64,000 nucleotides of DNA from CAZAMB01 sp964501365 (GCA_964501365.1 CAZCST010000039.1:62001-126000); one strand, 5' to 3'; shown: positions 51,435-60,039, counted from the stretch's first letter. Notes: a model not told the origin generated them from the sequence alone. Program-made: numbers and translations.

Positions 51435-51728
51435 ATGTTTTTGGCAGCGCAGGCCAATTCGAATCAAAATGCCCTTTGGATTGGCATGTTCTACCTGGCC
51501 GGCATTGTACTGCTCGTTGGATTAGGCATCCTAGTCGTTGTTGCCGTTCGCAAATGGTCTCGGACCGGCGAGTTCGACGGAGTTGGCGAAGGGCTCACCT
51601 TGGGGCAGGCCCGCCAGATGAAAGCCGCCGGGCTCATTACCCAGCAGGAATTCGATGAGGTCCGGCGGGTGATCCTCGGTGCGAATCCGCCGCCCACAAG
51701 CAGCGGAAACACGGAATCTGCGGTATAA
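51435..51728 (+). CDS. Small membrane protein with SHOCT-like C-terminus
   Basis: 97 residues from ATG 51435; the frame opens at a TTG at 51399. One transmembrane helix (GMFYLAGIVLLVGLGILVVVAV) precedes a short C-terminal helical motif, LGQARQMKAAGLITQQEFDE, like the SHOCT domain found at protein ends. Function unknown. Its stop codon lies inside a TATAAT hexamer (51724-51729) that may be the -10 of the clpX promoter. Confidence 0.75.
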   Translation: MFLAAQANSNQNALWIGMFYLAGIVLLVGLGILVVVAVRKWSRTGEFDGVGEGLTLGQARQMKAAGLITQQEFDEVRRVILGANPPPTSSGNTESAV

Positions 51729-51818
51729 TCTATTTCAGCGCGGCTGGCTTTGCTGACGATATGACCGCGAAGGAGTTCATCGCGGGCCTCAGTCGCGACG
51801 GGTTCAAAGGAGTCTGGA

Positions 51819-53123
51819 ATGGCAAGTCCAAAAGGCACGGGCAGTGGGAGCGAAGGCGGCGGCGGCAATCGAATACGCCGCGCCAGCACGTGCAGCTTTT
51901 GCGGAAAGGGACAGCGCGATGCAGGCCCCATGGTCGAGGGCCCGCGCGACGTCTACATCTGCAAGTCCTGTGTCGAACTATGCCACAACATCATCAAGCA
52001 GGAAACCCGCAAGGCTTCCGCCGGGCGCGCTGTCATCCGCGAGATTCCCCGTCCGCGGGAAATTCACGAATTCATTGACGAATACTGCATCGGGCAGGAA
52101 CGCGCCAAGCGCATCCTCTCCGTCGCCGTGCATAATCACTACAAACGACTGCAGCACGTTGATGCGGGCGGTTCAGAGGAAGTCGAAATCGACAAGTCCA
52201 ATGTGCTGATGCTCGGTCCTACCGGATCGGGCAAAACGCTGCTGGCCAAAAGCCTCGCCCGTATGCTCAATGTCCCCTTCGCCATCGCTGATGCCACCAC
52301 CCTTACCGAAGCCGGTTACGTCGGCGAAGACGTTGAAAACATTCTTCTGCGTTTGCTGCAAAGCGCCGATTTCGACCTCGAATCCGCGCAGCGCGGCATC
52401 GTCTACATCGACGAAATCGACAAGATCGGCAAAACGTCGCACAACGTCAGCATCACCCGCGACGTCTCCGGCGAGGGCGTCCAGCAGAGCCTCCTCAAAA
52501 TGCTCGAAGGAACGATGTCCAATGTCCCGCCGCAGGGAGGCCGCAAACACCCTGAGCAGCAATATATCCAGATGGACACCACGCACATTTTGTTCGTCTG
52601 TGCCGGTACGTTCGTCGGACTCACCGACATCATCCGCCGCCGCCTCGGGCACAGCGTGATCGGATTCTCCAGCGAAAATGAAACCCGAGACATAGCCAAG
52701 GAAGAAGGGGAAGTTCTCGCCCAGGTCATTCCCGAGGACCTCATTGAGTTCGGCATGATCCCCGAACTGGTTGGACGACTCCCCGTCGTGGCCACGCTTG
52801 AACCTCTCGACACGGATGCGCTCGTTCGCATCCTGACCGAGCCCAAGAACGCCCTGATCAAGCAATATCGCAAGCTCTTCGAATACGAACACTGCCAGCT
52901 CGAGTTCGAACCCGACGCACTGAAGGCGATAGCCGAGAAAGCGCTGGAGCGAGAGACCGGCGCCCGCGCGTTGCGCGCCGTCATGGAAGAATTGATGCTC
53001 GGACCCATGTACGATCTGCCCGATAATAGCCATTCCGGCAAGAAAATTGTCACCAAGGCCGTCGTCGAGGGTCGGGATTCTCTGATGCCTTCGCGTCTTC
53101 GCCGCCGCCGCGAATCGGCCTGA
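51819..53123 (+). CDS. clpX: ATP-dependent Clp protease ATP-binding subunit ClpX
   Basis: 434 residues; AAAGGAG stands about nine bases before the ATG. The N-terminal zinc-binding domain (CSFCGKGQ, CKSCVELC) is followed by the AAA+ core: Walker A GPTGSGKT, pore loop GYVGEDVENI, Walker B VYIDEIDK, the ClpP-binding IGF loop (GHSVIGFSSE), sensor II GARALRAVMEE. ClpX unfolds substrates for ClpP. ClpP is not next to it here. A TATAAT at 51724-51729 may be the promoter. Confidence 0.97.
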   Translation: MASPKGTGSGSEGGGGNRIRRASTCSFCGKGQRDAGPMVEGPRDVYICKSCVELCHNIIKQETRKASAGRAVIREIPRPREIHEFIDEYCIGQERAKRILSVAVHNHYKRLQHVDAGGSEEVEIDKSNVLMLGPTGSGKTLLAKSLARMLNVPFAIADATTLTEAGYVGEDVENILLRLLQSADFDLESAQRGIVYIDEIDKIGKTSHNVSITRDVSGEGVQQSLLKMLEGTMSNVPPQGGRKHPEQQYIQMDTTHILFVCAGTFVGLTDIIRRRLGHSVIGFSSENETRDIAKEEGEVLAQVIPEDLIEFGMIPELVGRLPVVATLEPLDTDALVRILTEPKNALIKQYRKLFEYEHCQLEFEPDALKAIAEKALERETGARALRAVMEELMLGPMYDLPDNSHSGKKIVTKAVVEGRDSLMPSRLRRRRESA

Positions 53124-53194
53124 TTTTATCACTCCGCACGGCCTGCCGATATCATATCTTGGAATGGGAGTGTTCCCGGGAGTGACCTACGCGC

Positions 53195-53371
53195 ATGGTG
53201 TCGATTACCGTTCTTTGTCCAAAGCTCAGTTGTCGGGCGATTCTTCGCGTCCCGGAAAATACGCGCGGACAGCGCGTCCGATGCGGCAATTGCGGTAGTG
53301 CCTTCGTCGTCCCGCTGAAAAAAAACAACCCCAAAGAACCCGCCGTAGCTGCGGCCAAGCCTCAATCCTAG
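53195..53371 (+). CDS. Small zinc-ribbon protein, 58 residues
   Basis: ATG at 53195 opens a 58-codon frame. It is MVSITVLCPKLSCRAILRVP then a CGNC pair (ENTRGQRVRCGNCGSAFVVP) and a Lys/Pro/Ala tail. Two cysteine pairs about 17 residues apart match the short zinc ribbon (CPxCxxxLRVPxxxxGxxVRC) that I know from the start of many planctomycete membrane proteins. The neighbour at 53414 starts with the same type of ribbon. Conserved pattern and full frame support it, despite its small size and weak ribosome site. Confidence 0.68.
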   Translation: MVSITVLCPKLSCRAILRVPENTRGQRVRCGNCGSAFVVPLKKNNPKEPAVAAAKPQS

Positions 53372-53413
53372 CCGCAAAATCACGCTGAATGCGCGGCAGC
53401 GAAATTGGATTGC

Positions 53414-54040
53414 TTATCCTGCCAACCCACCCAGCGCCGACAGGCAGAACATGCCACTCAACATCCCCGCAATCACAACCGCGGCCACGGCCATTCCCCG
53501 TCGAGCCTGTCGAAACAGACCAATAATGCCAAACACCAGCGCACCAAGCCAGGTGATGATCGAAGCAAACCCCAGCACGCTCAACGTAACCATCCATCCG
53601 GGCCACGCCCCGCCCTGCGACTCACAATACTTCAGAACAGCCGTCATCGTGGGAGTACCCTTGCTTTGGGCCTCTTCAATGAACTTTTGATACTCCAGCA
53701 TGTCCAGTTGATGGTTCGACATCGTCTGCATCGACAAGAGCAGGAAACCAATCGTAAGCAGCGCCAGGCTGAACCCGACAATTGCCGATCGGTTGGTGGA
53801 TGCGTGGGGGGGATTCGGCGGAACGGCCGCCGAGACCGCTACGGAATCGATATGCGTCAGTGCGTCGCGGCGCCCCGCGATCGAAGTCGCCACCGGAATC
53901 TGATCGTGGGCAGCCAAGGTGGACTCGGCTGGAGCTGTTACGGTGCGCTGGCAATAGGGGCATCGTACGACCTGCTTCGCCCATTCCTCATCGACCTCGA
54001 TGGGCTCGCTGCACGCCGCACATTGAAAACGAATAGCCAT
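53414..54040 (-). CDS. Zinc-ribbon membrane protein
   Basis: 208 residues. The start is a four-cysteine ribbon (FQCAACSEPIEVDEEWAKQV then CPYCQRTVTAP), next a low-complexity linker, then three transmembrane helices: SAIVGFSLALLTIGFLLLSM; GWMVTLSVLGFASIITWLG with ALVFGIIGLF; VVIAGMLSGMFCLSALGGL. This layout (ribbon plus DUF4190-like helices) is frequent in planctomycetes. Function unknown. It converges with the small ribbon gene at 53195. Confidence 0.82.
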   Translation of the reverse strand: MAIRFQCAACSEPIEVDEEWAKQVVRCPYCQRTVTAPAESTLAAHDQIPVATSIAGRRDALTHIDSVAVSAAVPPNPPHASTNRSAIVGFSLALLTIGFLLLSMQTMSNHQLDMLEYQKFIEEAQSKGTPTMTAVLKYCESQGGAWPGWMVTLSVLGFASIITWLGALVFGIIGLFRQARRGMAVAAVVIAGMLSGMFCLSALGGLAG

Positions 54041-54123
54041 GCGCTGATCCTAGCTGTAACGCCAACTCCGTCAACGAAAGGTACTAGGATCATTGGGTAC
54101 TGGTATCGTTTGGAGTTGGGTGC

Positions 54124-54145
54124 CACTGGCAGCTGGCTGCCAGTG
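54124..54145. repeat. CACTGGCAG palindrome
   Basis: CACTGGCAG-CTGG-CTGCCAGTG, a nine-base-pair stem with a four-base loop, in the gap between the zinc-ribbon protein and the small protein at 54420. A similar TGCCACTGG...CCAGTG palindrome is frequent in planctomycete intergenic DNA as I recall. No T-run follows. The rest of the 54041-54419 gap holds nothing else I recognise. Confidence 0.6.
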
Positions 54146-54419
54146 CAGTCATCACGGGCGGACAAGCCGCCCCCAAACATTCTCATTCTAACTTCCTGCT
54201 TTTTCTGCGCATCCAGAACCATTTCAACTCTTGCGACAAGCAATTCGCAATACTGCAACGCGTATCACGCTCAACGGCAACATTGATTGCGCTGGTTGTA
54301 CCGCAACAAGTGCGCACCAGTGCGCCAATTTCGCAGCGCCCGCTCATGCAGACTCGCTCGAACCGCGGCCGATACTCACAAGTTGACTCAGAGTGCACGA
54401 ATTGATTAGGGGCAAAGCA

Positions 54420-54626
54420 ATGATCACCAAGAGCGACACCATCACGGAAATCATGCGGCTCAATCCGTCGGTCGGAGCCACGTTTCTCTCCGAGTTCACC
54501 AACGACCAACTGGTCCGCTATCTGCACCGTCTTCGAGACCTGCGAAAGCCCACGCAGCGTCGTGTTCAGTCGTTGCCTTCGCAGGCTTCTCAATTCCTGC
54601 GATCGGATGCGGTCCAGTCGGCCTAG
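54420..54626 (+). CDS. Small protein (68 residues) of a planctomycete-type family
   Basis: ATG 54420 is preceded by an AGGGGC site. The protein is MITKSDTITEIMRLNPSVGA, then TFLSEFTNDQLVRYLHRLRD and a basic Arg/Gln/Ser tail. The (D/N)TI.EI..LNP...FLSEF...QL..YL.RL pattern is one I have seen in short proteins of this phylum. No domain assignment is possible. It stands alone, with the glycosyltransferase gene 200 bases downstream. Confidence 0.6.
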   Translation: MITKSDTITEIMRLNPSVGATFLSEFTNDQLVRYLHRLRDLRKPTQRRVQSLPSQASQFLRSDAVQSA

Positions 54627-54830
54627 CCCTTGCACTTAAACGCTTGATCCTGTGAACCCCGGATGTCGCGGGCGCGGGTGACTGACTCAAGATGGCATGC
54701 CCGACAGACGGACTCTTGCTTTCATGTCGCTGCGCATTGAACATGGTTTCAGACCAGTTTGGATGCTTGATGCGCCCTGCACTTGTCGCATCGTTTGTTG
54801 CATTGCATGACAAATGTCTGAAGGCAATCA

Positions 54831-55979
54831 GTGACCAAGGCATCACCGCTCATTCTCTACGTCATCACGGATCTTGAACTCGGCGGCGTCCCTCTCCACC
54901 TGTCGCGCCTCGCGCCGGCCCTGCGCGATCGCGGTTTCCGTGTCGTCGTAGCCTCGCTTGCTCCCATCGGTCCTGTAGGACGAGTGCTGAACGAGCACGC
55001 CATCGAAGTCCGTTCCTGCAACGGCTGTTGCGGCCTGGATTTTCGCATAATTTCAAAACTTTCTGAAATTATTGAAGAACTTAGGCCTTCGCTGATCCAT
55101 TCTTTGCTCTTCCACGCCAATCAGGCCGCGCGAATCGCCGCAATGCTCAATGGTTTCCCGGCTGATCGAATCATCTGCGAAATCCAGACCGTCGAAGTTG
55201 AACGCCGCTGGCACCTGTGGGTGGATCGCTTCGCGCACCGACTTTCAAGACTCACCATCGGGAACTCACCCTCGGTGATTGAACATCTCCACCTTGCAGC
55301 CGGAATTCCCTATGATCGCCTGCGTCTCGTGCGCGGAGGCATTGATTTCGATCGCATCAATGGCGCACAGCCCGCAGGCCGAACTGCCCTTGGATTGAAG
55401 GATAGTGACCGCATCTTGATTTGGGTCGGCCGCCTCGACCCCGTAAAGGGGTTGGATCATTTGCTCCACGCATTGCCGGAAATTCTTCAGCAATTCGAAT
55501 TGAAACTGATGCTGGTCGGCGACGGCCCGGAGCGACGCCGACTCGAATCGCTGACCGCTGATCTTCGACTTCAGGATACCGTGCATTTTCTCGGCCCTCG
55601 AAACGATGTGCCCTCGCTCCTCAAAACTGCTGACATATTCGCGTTTCCCTCACGAACCGAGGGCCTGCCCAACGCACTGCTGGAGGCCATGGCAGCCGGC
55701 AGGCCGATCGTCACTACCGACGTGGCCGGTTGTCGCGACCTCATTGCTAATGAGCAAACCGGCCTGGTAGTGCCATTCGGTGACACTCACGCGCTCGCCA
55801 ACGCCGTCATCCGTTTGTTGGAAAATCCGAATCTGGCTCTGCGGTTAGGAAAAAATGCCCAGCTCGCCGCTGCGGGCCGGTGGAACATCCAATCGACCTG
55901 GCGGAGTTATGAAGAAATCTACCGCCAATCGCTCATGGACGCGCAGAATTTGCCCAACCCCGTCATCCGTATCGCATGA
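54831..55979 (+). CDS. Glycosyltransferase family 4
   Basis: 382 residues; GTG start. GT-B fold: the donor-side motifs are VGRLDPVKGLDHLLHALPEI, LMLVGDGPERRRLE, VHFLGPRNDVPSLLKTADIF and the E(x7)E pair in FPSRTEGLPNALLEAMAAGRP. The N-terminal acceptor domain begins YVITDLELGGVPLHLSRL. It would transfer a sugar from a nucleotide donor at the cytoplasmic face of the inner membrane. Neighbours do not reveal the acceptor. Confidence 0.93.
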   Translation: MTKASPLILYVITDLELGGVPLHLSRLAPALRDRGFRVVVASLAPIGPVGRVLNEHAIEVRSCNGCCGLDFRIISKLSEIIEELRPSLIHSLLFHANQAARIAAMLNGFPADRIICEIQTVEVERRWHLWVDRFAHRLSRLTIGNSPSVIEHLHLAAGIPYDRLRLVRGGIDFDRINGAQPAGRTALGLKDSDRILIWVGRLDPVKGLDHLLHALPEILQQFELKLMLVGDGPERRRLESLTADLRLQDTVHFLGPRNDVPSLLKTADIFAFPSRTEGLPNALLEAMAAGRPIVTTDVAGCRDLIANEQTGLVVPFGDTHALANAVIRLLENPNLALRLGKNAQLAAAGRWNIQSTWRSYEEIYRQSLMDAQNLPNPVIRIA

Positions 55980-56065
55980 GCGCAAAGAATCTTTTGCTGC
56001 AACCTAATGTTTTTACGAATCTTATAAAAATTGATGTGTTGCTATAAAGATTTTGCTTGCATGAA

Positions 56066-56080
56066 GTGGGTGAGAGTGGT
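56066..56080 (+). promoter_or_regulatory. MraZ-box-like direct repeats
   Basis: GTGGG (56066-56070), five bases, GTGGT (56076-56080). MraZ binds TGGG-type repeats spaced ten bases apart in front of its own gene; this pair sits 60-75 bases upstream of the mraZ ATG at the right spacing. A third unit is not clear. Confidence 0.5.
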
Positions 56081-56140
56081 ACGTTGTCCCCATAAATCCC
56101 ACGAAGTGGCCAATGCCAAACGAGCGAAATTCAGGATGCA

Positions 56141-56611
56141 ATGCGTTACTTCACAGGTCAGTTTGAGCGAACCATTGACGAGAAGAATCGCATCCAGCTT
56201 CCCTCGCAACTTCGTAGTTCTATCGACGAAGAACGCGACGGAAAGCTACTGTATATCACGCTTGGCCAGCACGGTGGGACGCTATCGATTTTTACAGAGA
56301 AGGGGTTTGAAGCCCTAGCCGGCAGGACGGAAACGGAATTCCAATCGGGTCCTGAAGCCCTGAGGTTTGAGCTGCAGTTTTTCGGGCTGGCCTCGTCGAT
56401 CGAGATGGACAAGCAAGGACGCTTTGTCCTACCCGATCGCCTCGTAAAAAAAGCCAGGCTCGGCTCGGACGTTGTTCTCGTGGGCCAAGGTTCGCGGATC
56501 GACGTTTGGGACCCGGCAGCCCTTGATCGCTCCATGGGGATCGACTGGGCGGGTGATGAATGGCCCAACTGGCAGTCGTATTTGCGCAATCGGCCAAGTA
56601 CGAAGGAGTGA
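56141..56611 (+). CDS. mraZ: Transcriptional regulator MraZ
   Basis: 156 residues with two SpoVT/AbrB half-domains. The first is FTGQFERTIDEKNRIQLPSQ, the second FFGLASSIEMDKQGRFVLPD, matching the D/E-x-K-x-R-(x)-LP signature. MraZ is a DNA-binding protein that normally heads the division and cell-wall (dcw) cluster. Here no rsmH, ftsL, ftsI or mur genes follow; instead comes a small unknown gene and lpxA. It may still repress itself through the boxes at 56066. Confidence 0.9.
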   Translation: MRYFTGQFERTIDEKNRIQLPSQLRSSIDEERDGKLLYITLGQHGGTLSIFTEKGFEALAGRTETEFQSGPEALRFELQFFGLASSIEMDKQGRFVLPDRLVKKARLGSDVVLVGQGSRIDVWDPAALDRSMGIDWAGDEWPNWQSYLRNRPSTKE

Positions 56612-56734
56612 ATTCGACCAGGTGAAATGGCCCATTGTGTGGCGACAATCGGCGATTTCCAGTTTTGACGGCAGCGAGTGGAAGTCGTTGCGTCGATTTA
56701 GGTTGTATCGGGAAGTCTTAGATCTACATACTCT

Positions 56735-56750
56735 GGCCGGTTCGCCGGCC
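56735..56750. other. GGCCGG-TTCG-CCGGCC hairpin
   Basis: A six-base-pair GC stem closed by a TTCG tetraloop, followed by a TGCAC...GTGCA five-base inverted pair (56751-56773). It lies in the 255-base gap between mraZ and the small gene at 56867, near its 5' end. A stable UUCG loop may stabilise RNA or mark a structured leader; no T-run is present, so it is not a standard terminator. Confidence 0.45.
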
Positions 56751-56866
56751 TGCACGGGCAGGATGTCTGTGCAATTTGTATCAGTAACCGCATGGCGGCG
56801 GTAGAAGCGAAGGGATTCGCCTCGTCGTCTGCGAGCGGGCTGTCCGCATCGTCGAAAGGCGTGTGT

Positions 56867-57103
56867 ATGAAGGGTTCGGATCGGCTGGTGCGCCGGATTC
56901 AACAAGGGTGGCGGGCAAACGGCTCGGTTCGCCGCCCAAGCCTGACTCCGCGTCAAGTCGCGGAGCTACAGGCTCGAATCGACCGCCTTCAAACCATGGG
57001 GGATTGCTTCACCCATGTTACGCTTTCCGAGGATGTCATGCAAGATTGCATGATCAGCGGGCAGACCCGTATCAAGGGTGTTTTCGTCGCCACGGAAGCG
57101 TGA
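56867..57103 (+). CDS. Small cytoplasmic protein of unknown function
   Basis: 78 residues from ATG 56867, which has AAAGG nearby; an ATG at 56792 gives 103 residues. Sequence: SDRLVRRIQQGWRANGSVRR, PSLTPRQVAELQARIDRLQT, then SEDVMQDCMISGQTRIKGVF. It is basic and helical, with no recognised family. Position between mraZ and lpxA does not suggest a function. Confidence 0.5.
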   Translation: MKGSDRLVRRIQQGWRANGSVRRPSLTPRQVAELQARIDRLQTMGDCFTHVTLSEDVMQDCMISGQTRIKGVFVATEA

Positions 57104-57344
57104 CGAGACACCCTTTTTCATGGATCGCCAAAATTGGCTCGGGATCGACAACCGAGTCCCAAAACTCCAATACCAATTAGTCACTGTCCGGCGGTTGTGG
57201 GCAGCGGTGCGCGGGGGCCTATCCCCGACGCTGCGCAGGGCCGTTCTAGGGCAATGGCATCGAGGAATTGACCCCACGGTCTATCCCTTGCCCAACACGT
57301 CACTTATCGTGTAATTTACCCCCGGCGGGCTTGAGGTAGTTGGC

Positions 57345-58424
57345 TTGGGAATACATTCGACAGCAATCATTTGTGACGGCGCCCAGATCGGGCGCGACGT
57401 GGACATCGGCCCCTACGCCGTCATCGGCCCGCATGTCCGCATTGGCGACGGTTGCCGCATCCACCATCAGGTCACGATCGAAGGCCATACCACCCTCGGC
57501 GAAGGCTGCGAGGTGTTCCCCCAGGCAATCCTTGGCACCCGGCCACAGGACCTCAAGTACGCCGGCGAAAAAACCACCCTCGAAATCGGAAAAAACAACA
57601 TTTTCCGTGAGATGGTCACCGTACACCCCGGAACCGGCAACGGCGGCGGGGTTACGCGAATCGGCGACCGCAACCTGTTCCTCATCGGCGTACACATCGC
57701 CCATGATTGCATCGTCGGAAGCCACTGTGTTTTCGCAAATTACGTGCAACTGGCCGGCCACGTTCACGTCGAGAACAACGTCAACATGGGCGGACACAGC
57801 GCGGTCCACCATTTCGTCACGATCGGCAAGCACGCCTTCATCGGGGGCATGACGCGGGTGGCCGCCGATGTGCCCCCATTCGTCGTCATGGTCGCCGCCC
57901 GCGGAACCCGGTCCGAAGTGCGCATGATCAACGGCGTTGGGCTAAAGCGGTGCGGCTACTCCGAGCAGGATATTGCCGCCCTCAAAGAATGTTTTATGAA
58001 GTTGTTTTCCCGTCGGGCGCGGCAAAGCGGCACGGCCATCGGCGACCGAGTCCAACTCCTCCTCGCGGGGTCAGACCTGAATCCGCACGTGAAGTACCTT
58101 TGCGAATGTTTGATGCGTTCCTTTTCTGAGGGCCGCCACGGGCGCTATCTCGAATCGATGCGGCCCGATCCCGTCCACCGCAATACGTGGAAACCTCAAA
58201 GCAGCTACACCATTACCATCCAGGTAGAAGGAAAGGGCCGGGTTCAGAAGTTGATCGCCCCTGCACCCGACAAAGCCTGCGAGGTGCTCGAACTCACCGC
58301 TCACGCTGAACCTGGATGGATGTTTTCCGCGTGGAACGGCAACCTCTCCAGCAACCGAAATCCGGAATCCGTGCTTCTCGATCGCAACATGACTGTCGCC
58401 GCTACCTTCGTGCAGAATTCGTAA
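57345..58424 (+). CDS. lpxA: LpxA-like acyltransferase with fused InlB-type repeat domain
   Basis: 359 residues from a TTG with GAGGT seven bases upstream. Left-handed beta-helix hexapeptides run from about 12 to 190 (IGRDVDIGPYAVIGPHVRIG); the catalytic histidine is H120 (HIAHDC), with PQDLKY at 67 and GGHSAVHHFVTIG at 149. The helical tail follows to about 270. This is the O-acyltransferase that starts lipid A synthesis on UDP-GlcNAc. Unusually, residues 287-356 form another domain, YTITIQVEGKGRVQ... and ELTAHAEPGWMFSAWNGNLS, then MTVAATF, that matches the divergent InlB B-repeat seen in secreted proteins. Its place on a cytoplasmic enzyme is odd. Confidence 0.9.
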   Translation: MGIHSTAIICDGAQIGRDVDIGPYAVIGPHVRIGDGCRIHHQVTIEGHTTLGEGCEVFPQAILGTRPQDLKYAGEKTTLEIGKNNIFREMVTVHPGTGNGGGVTRIGDRNLFLIGVHIAHDCIVGSHCVFANYVQLAGHVHVENNVNMGGHSAVHHFVTIGKHAFIGGMTRVAADVPPFVVMVAARGTRSEVRMINGVGLKRCGYSEQDIAALKECFMKLFSRRARQSGTAIGDRVQLLLAGSDLNPHVKYLCECLMRSFSEGRHGRYLESMRPDPVHRNTWKPQSSYTITIQVEGKGRVQKLIAPAPDKACEVLELTAHAEPGWMFSAWNGNLSSNRNPESVLLDRNMTVAATFVQNS

Positions 58425-58605
58425 CCCTCATTCCAAATCGTTATCGGTCTCTGCCGAGTTTGCGGCTTTTCGCCTATTCAATCAGTACTTCAGCCTGCGT
58501 ATTGTTATAATGAATGCCACGGACTTGGGCGCCGATCAGGGGTTTTCGGCGGCACGGCAGAGGCTCGCAGTCCAACCTTACAGCGATTGGGGATCGGGGG
58601 ATCGA

Positions 58606-60039
58606 TTGATTCTGCGATGGGGCAACCAACTGAGCGCCATTTGGCTCATTTCCATCCTGCAACTTGTTGCATCGGAGTCCGCAGTCTTTGCCCAATCGAT
58701 TGCGGAACCACTACCGCCACTTTGCATTCACGCGGAGTCCGATGCACAGGCCAACATCGCATCCGCGGCCCCCAGCGGGCTCGTGTCGTGGTCCATTATT
58801 CCCAACGCCGCTATCGAACTTGTGTACGATTCGATCTACGACGTGCATACGTCCTTTGATCCGACCCAGCCCATTCGGAGCCAGCCGGGCGGGTTCCATA
58901 CCAGTCAGATTTTGAGCGACCTCGAATGTCTCGTCGATCCGTCCATCTACAATTTCGTTTTGATTTATTCCGTACAGGAAGTGCCCGGATGGATTCATGC
59001 GGGGCCCCGCGGAATCCAAACGCCCGCCCAAAACATCGGCTTTCCCAATGCTGCGTATGGTATTCCTAGCGTGTTCGCAGGCTGGCCCAAGCTCTATCTT
59101 GCCCCCCACATGAACTCGGTCGAATTCGTCATGCAGGATGATCCACCGGACTTTGGCGGTGTATCGGCGATGCATGAGATGGGTCATGCATGGAATGTCT
59201 ATTGGGCGATGCAGTCTCCTGGCCCCAGAGAGTGGAAGGAAAATGACCCCGTCGCTTGGCTGGCGTCGTGCTGCAGTCACTGGTCCTGGAACTGGGTGGA
59301 CCCACTGATGCCGGGCATGATGTACAGCGCCCCAACGAAGGCGAAGTTTAATGAATTCGATCTCTATGCGATGGGCCTGATGCCCTATGAAGAAGCGACG
59401 ACGGCGTTGTACAAGGTGTACGAGGTTACCGAAGATAGCTCCCCCGGCCCGACCCACATCATCAGCCTGGACGATCTGATTTTTAGTTTGTCCGTTGAAG
59501 GCGATGACTTTTTCGAGGGTAACGGTCGGCGGTTTCCGGCAACCGATCCCGATGTTGCTGAATTGACGGCGCTCCTGGTGGTCGTCCGGGGTACGGACGA
59601 AATCCTGACGTCGGCGCAAGCGGCCGCAATCCGTGATCTTGCCATCTCTTTGCCTCAATCCTGGTTGGACGCGACCGATGGCCGGTCATCGTTGACCATC
59701 GCAATCCAAGAATCGCGCCAGGTTGATGCGGATTCGGACAACGTGTTGGACTGCTTCGACAATTGCCCGCATGACGCAAACCCAACCCAGGAAGACGGTG
59801 ACAATGACTCTGTGGGAGATACCTGCGATCCGTGTCCGCATGTTTCACTCCCTTCGCTTTGGGATCTTGACCATCGGGAGGGCTTCAATCTGCACGATTT
59901 CTGGGTGTTTCAGAGCTGTTTCAGCGGAGACCAGCCCGTGACGGCCGGCTGCACCATGGCTGATTTCAGCGGCGGCGGACAGATTGACCTGAGCGATTAC
60001 GTGCCCGTGGGCGAACTGATGACCGGCAACTGCCCGTAA
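58606..60039 (+). CDS. Exported putative metalloprotease with thrombospondin-3 repeats
   Basis: About 477 residues from TTG 58606, with GGGGG upstream; the ATG at 58510 sits on a TATAAT and would give 509. The TTG start yields a signal peptide (LSAIWLISILQLVASESAVFA). A zinc-like site is HEMGHAW near residue 190. A calcium-binding TSP3-like stretch follows (DADSDNVLDCFDNCP; DGDNDSVGDTCDPC) and then a DFxVFQSCFSG tail resembling planctomycete C-terminal anchoring domains. No third metal ligand is obvious, so protease activity is uncertain. Confidence 0.75.
   Translation: MILRWGNQLSAIWLISILQLVASESAVFAQSIAEPLPPLCIHAESDAQANIASAAPSGLVSWSIIPNAAIELVYDSIYDVHTSFDPTQPIRSQPGGFHTSQILSDLECLVDPSIYNFVLIYSVQEVPGWIHAGPRGIQTPAQNIGFPNAAYGIPSVFAGWPKLYLAPHMNSVEFVMQDDPPDFGGVSAMHEMGHAWNVYWAMQSPGPREWKENDPVAWLASCCSHWSWNWVDPLMPGMMYSAPTKAKFNEFDLYAMGLMPYEEATTALYKVYEVTEDSSPGPTHIISLDDLIFSLSVEGDDFFEGNGRRFPATDPDVAELTALLVVVRGTDEILTSAQAAAIRDLAISLPQSWLDATDGRSSLTIAIQESRQVDADSDNVLDCFDNCPHDANPTQEDGDNDSVGDTCDPCPHVSLPSLWDLDHREGFNLHDFWVFQSCFSGDQPVTAGCTMADFSGGGQIDLSDYVPVGELMTGNCP

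Noticed and set aside
54183..54635. Minus-strand ORF of 150 codons
   Set aside because: Antisense to the small protein at 54420, with Cys/Arg-rich shadow-like composition.
56735..56750. Rho-independent terminator for mraZ
   Set aside because: A strong hairpin, but no T-run follows and it lies 125 bases past the mraZ stop.
57078..57314. Plus-strand ORF of 78 codons before lpxA
   Set aside because: Overlaps the small gene at 56867, lacks a start signal and a domain.
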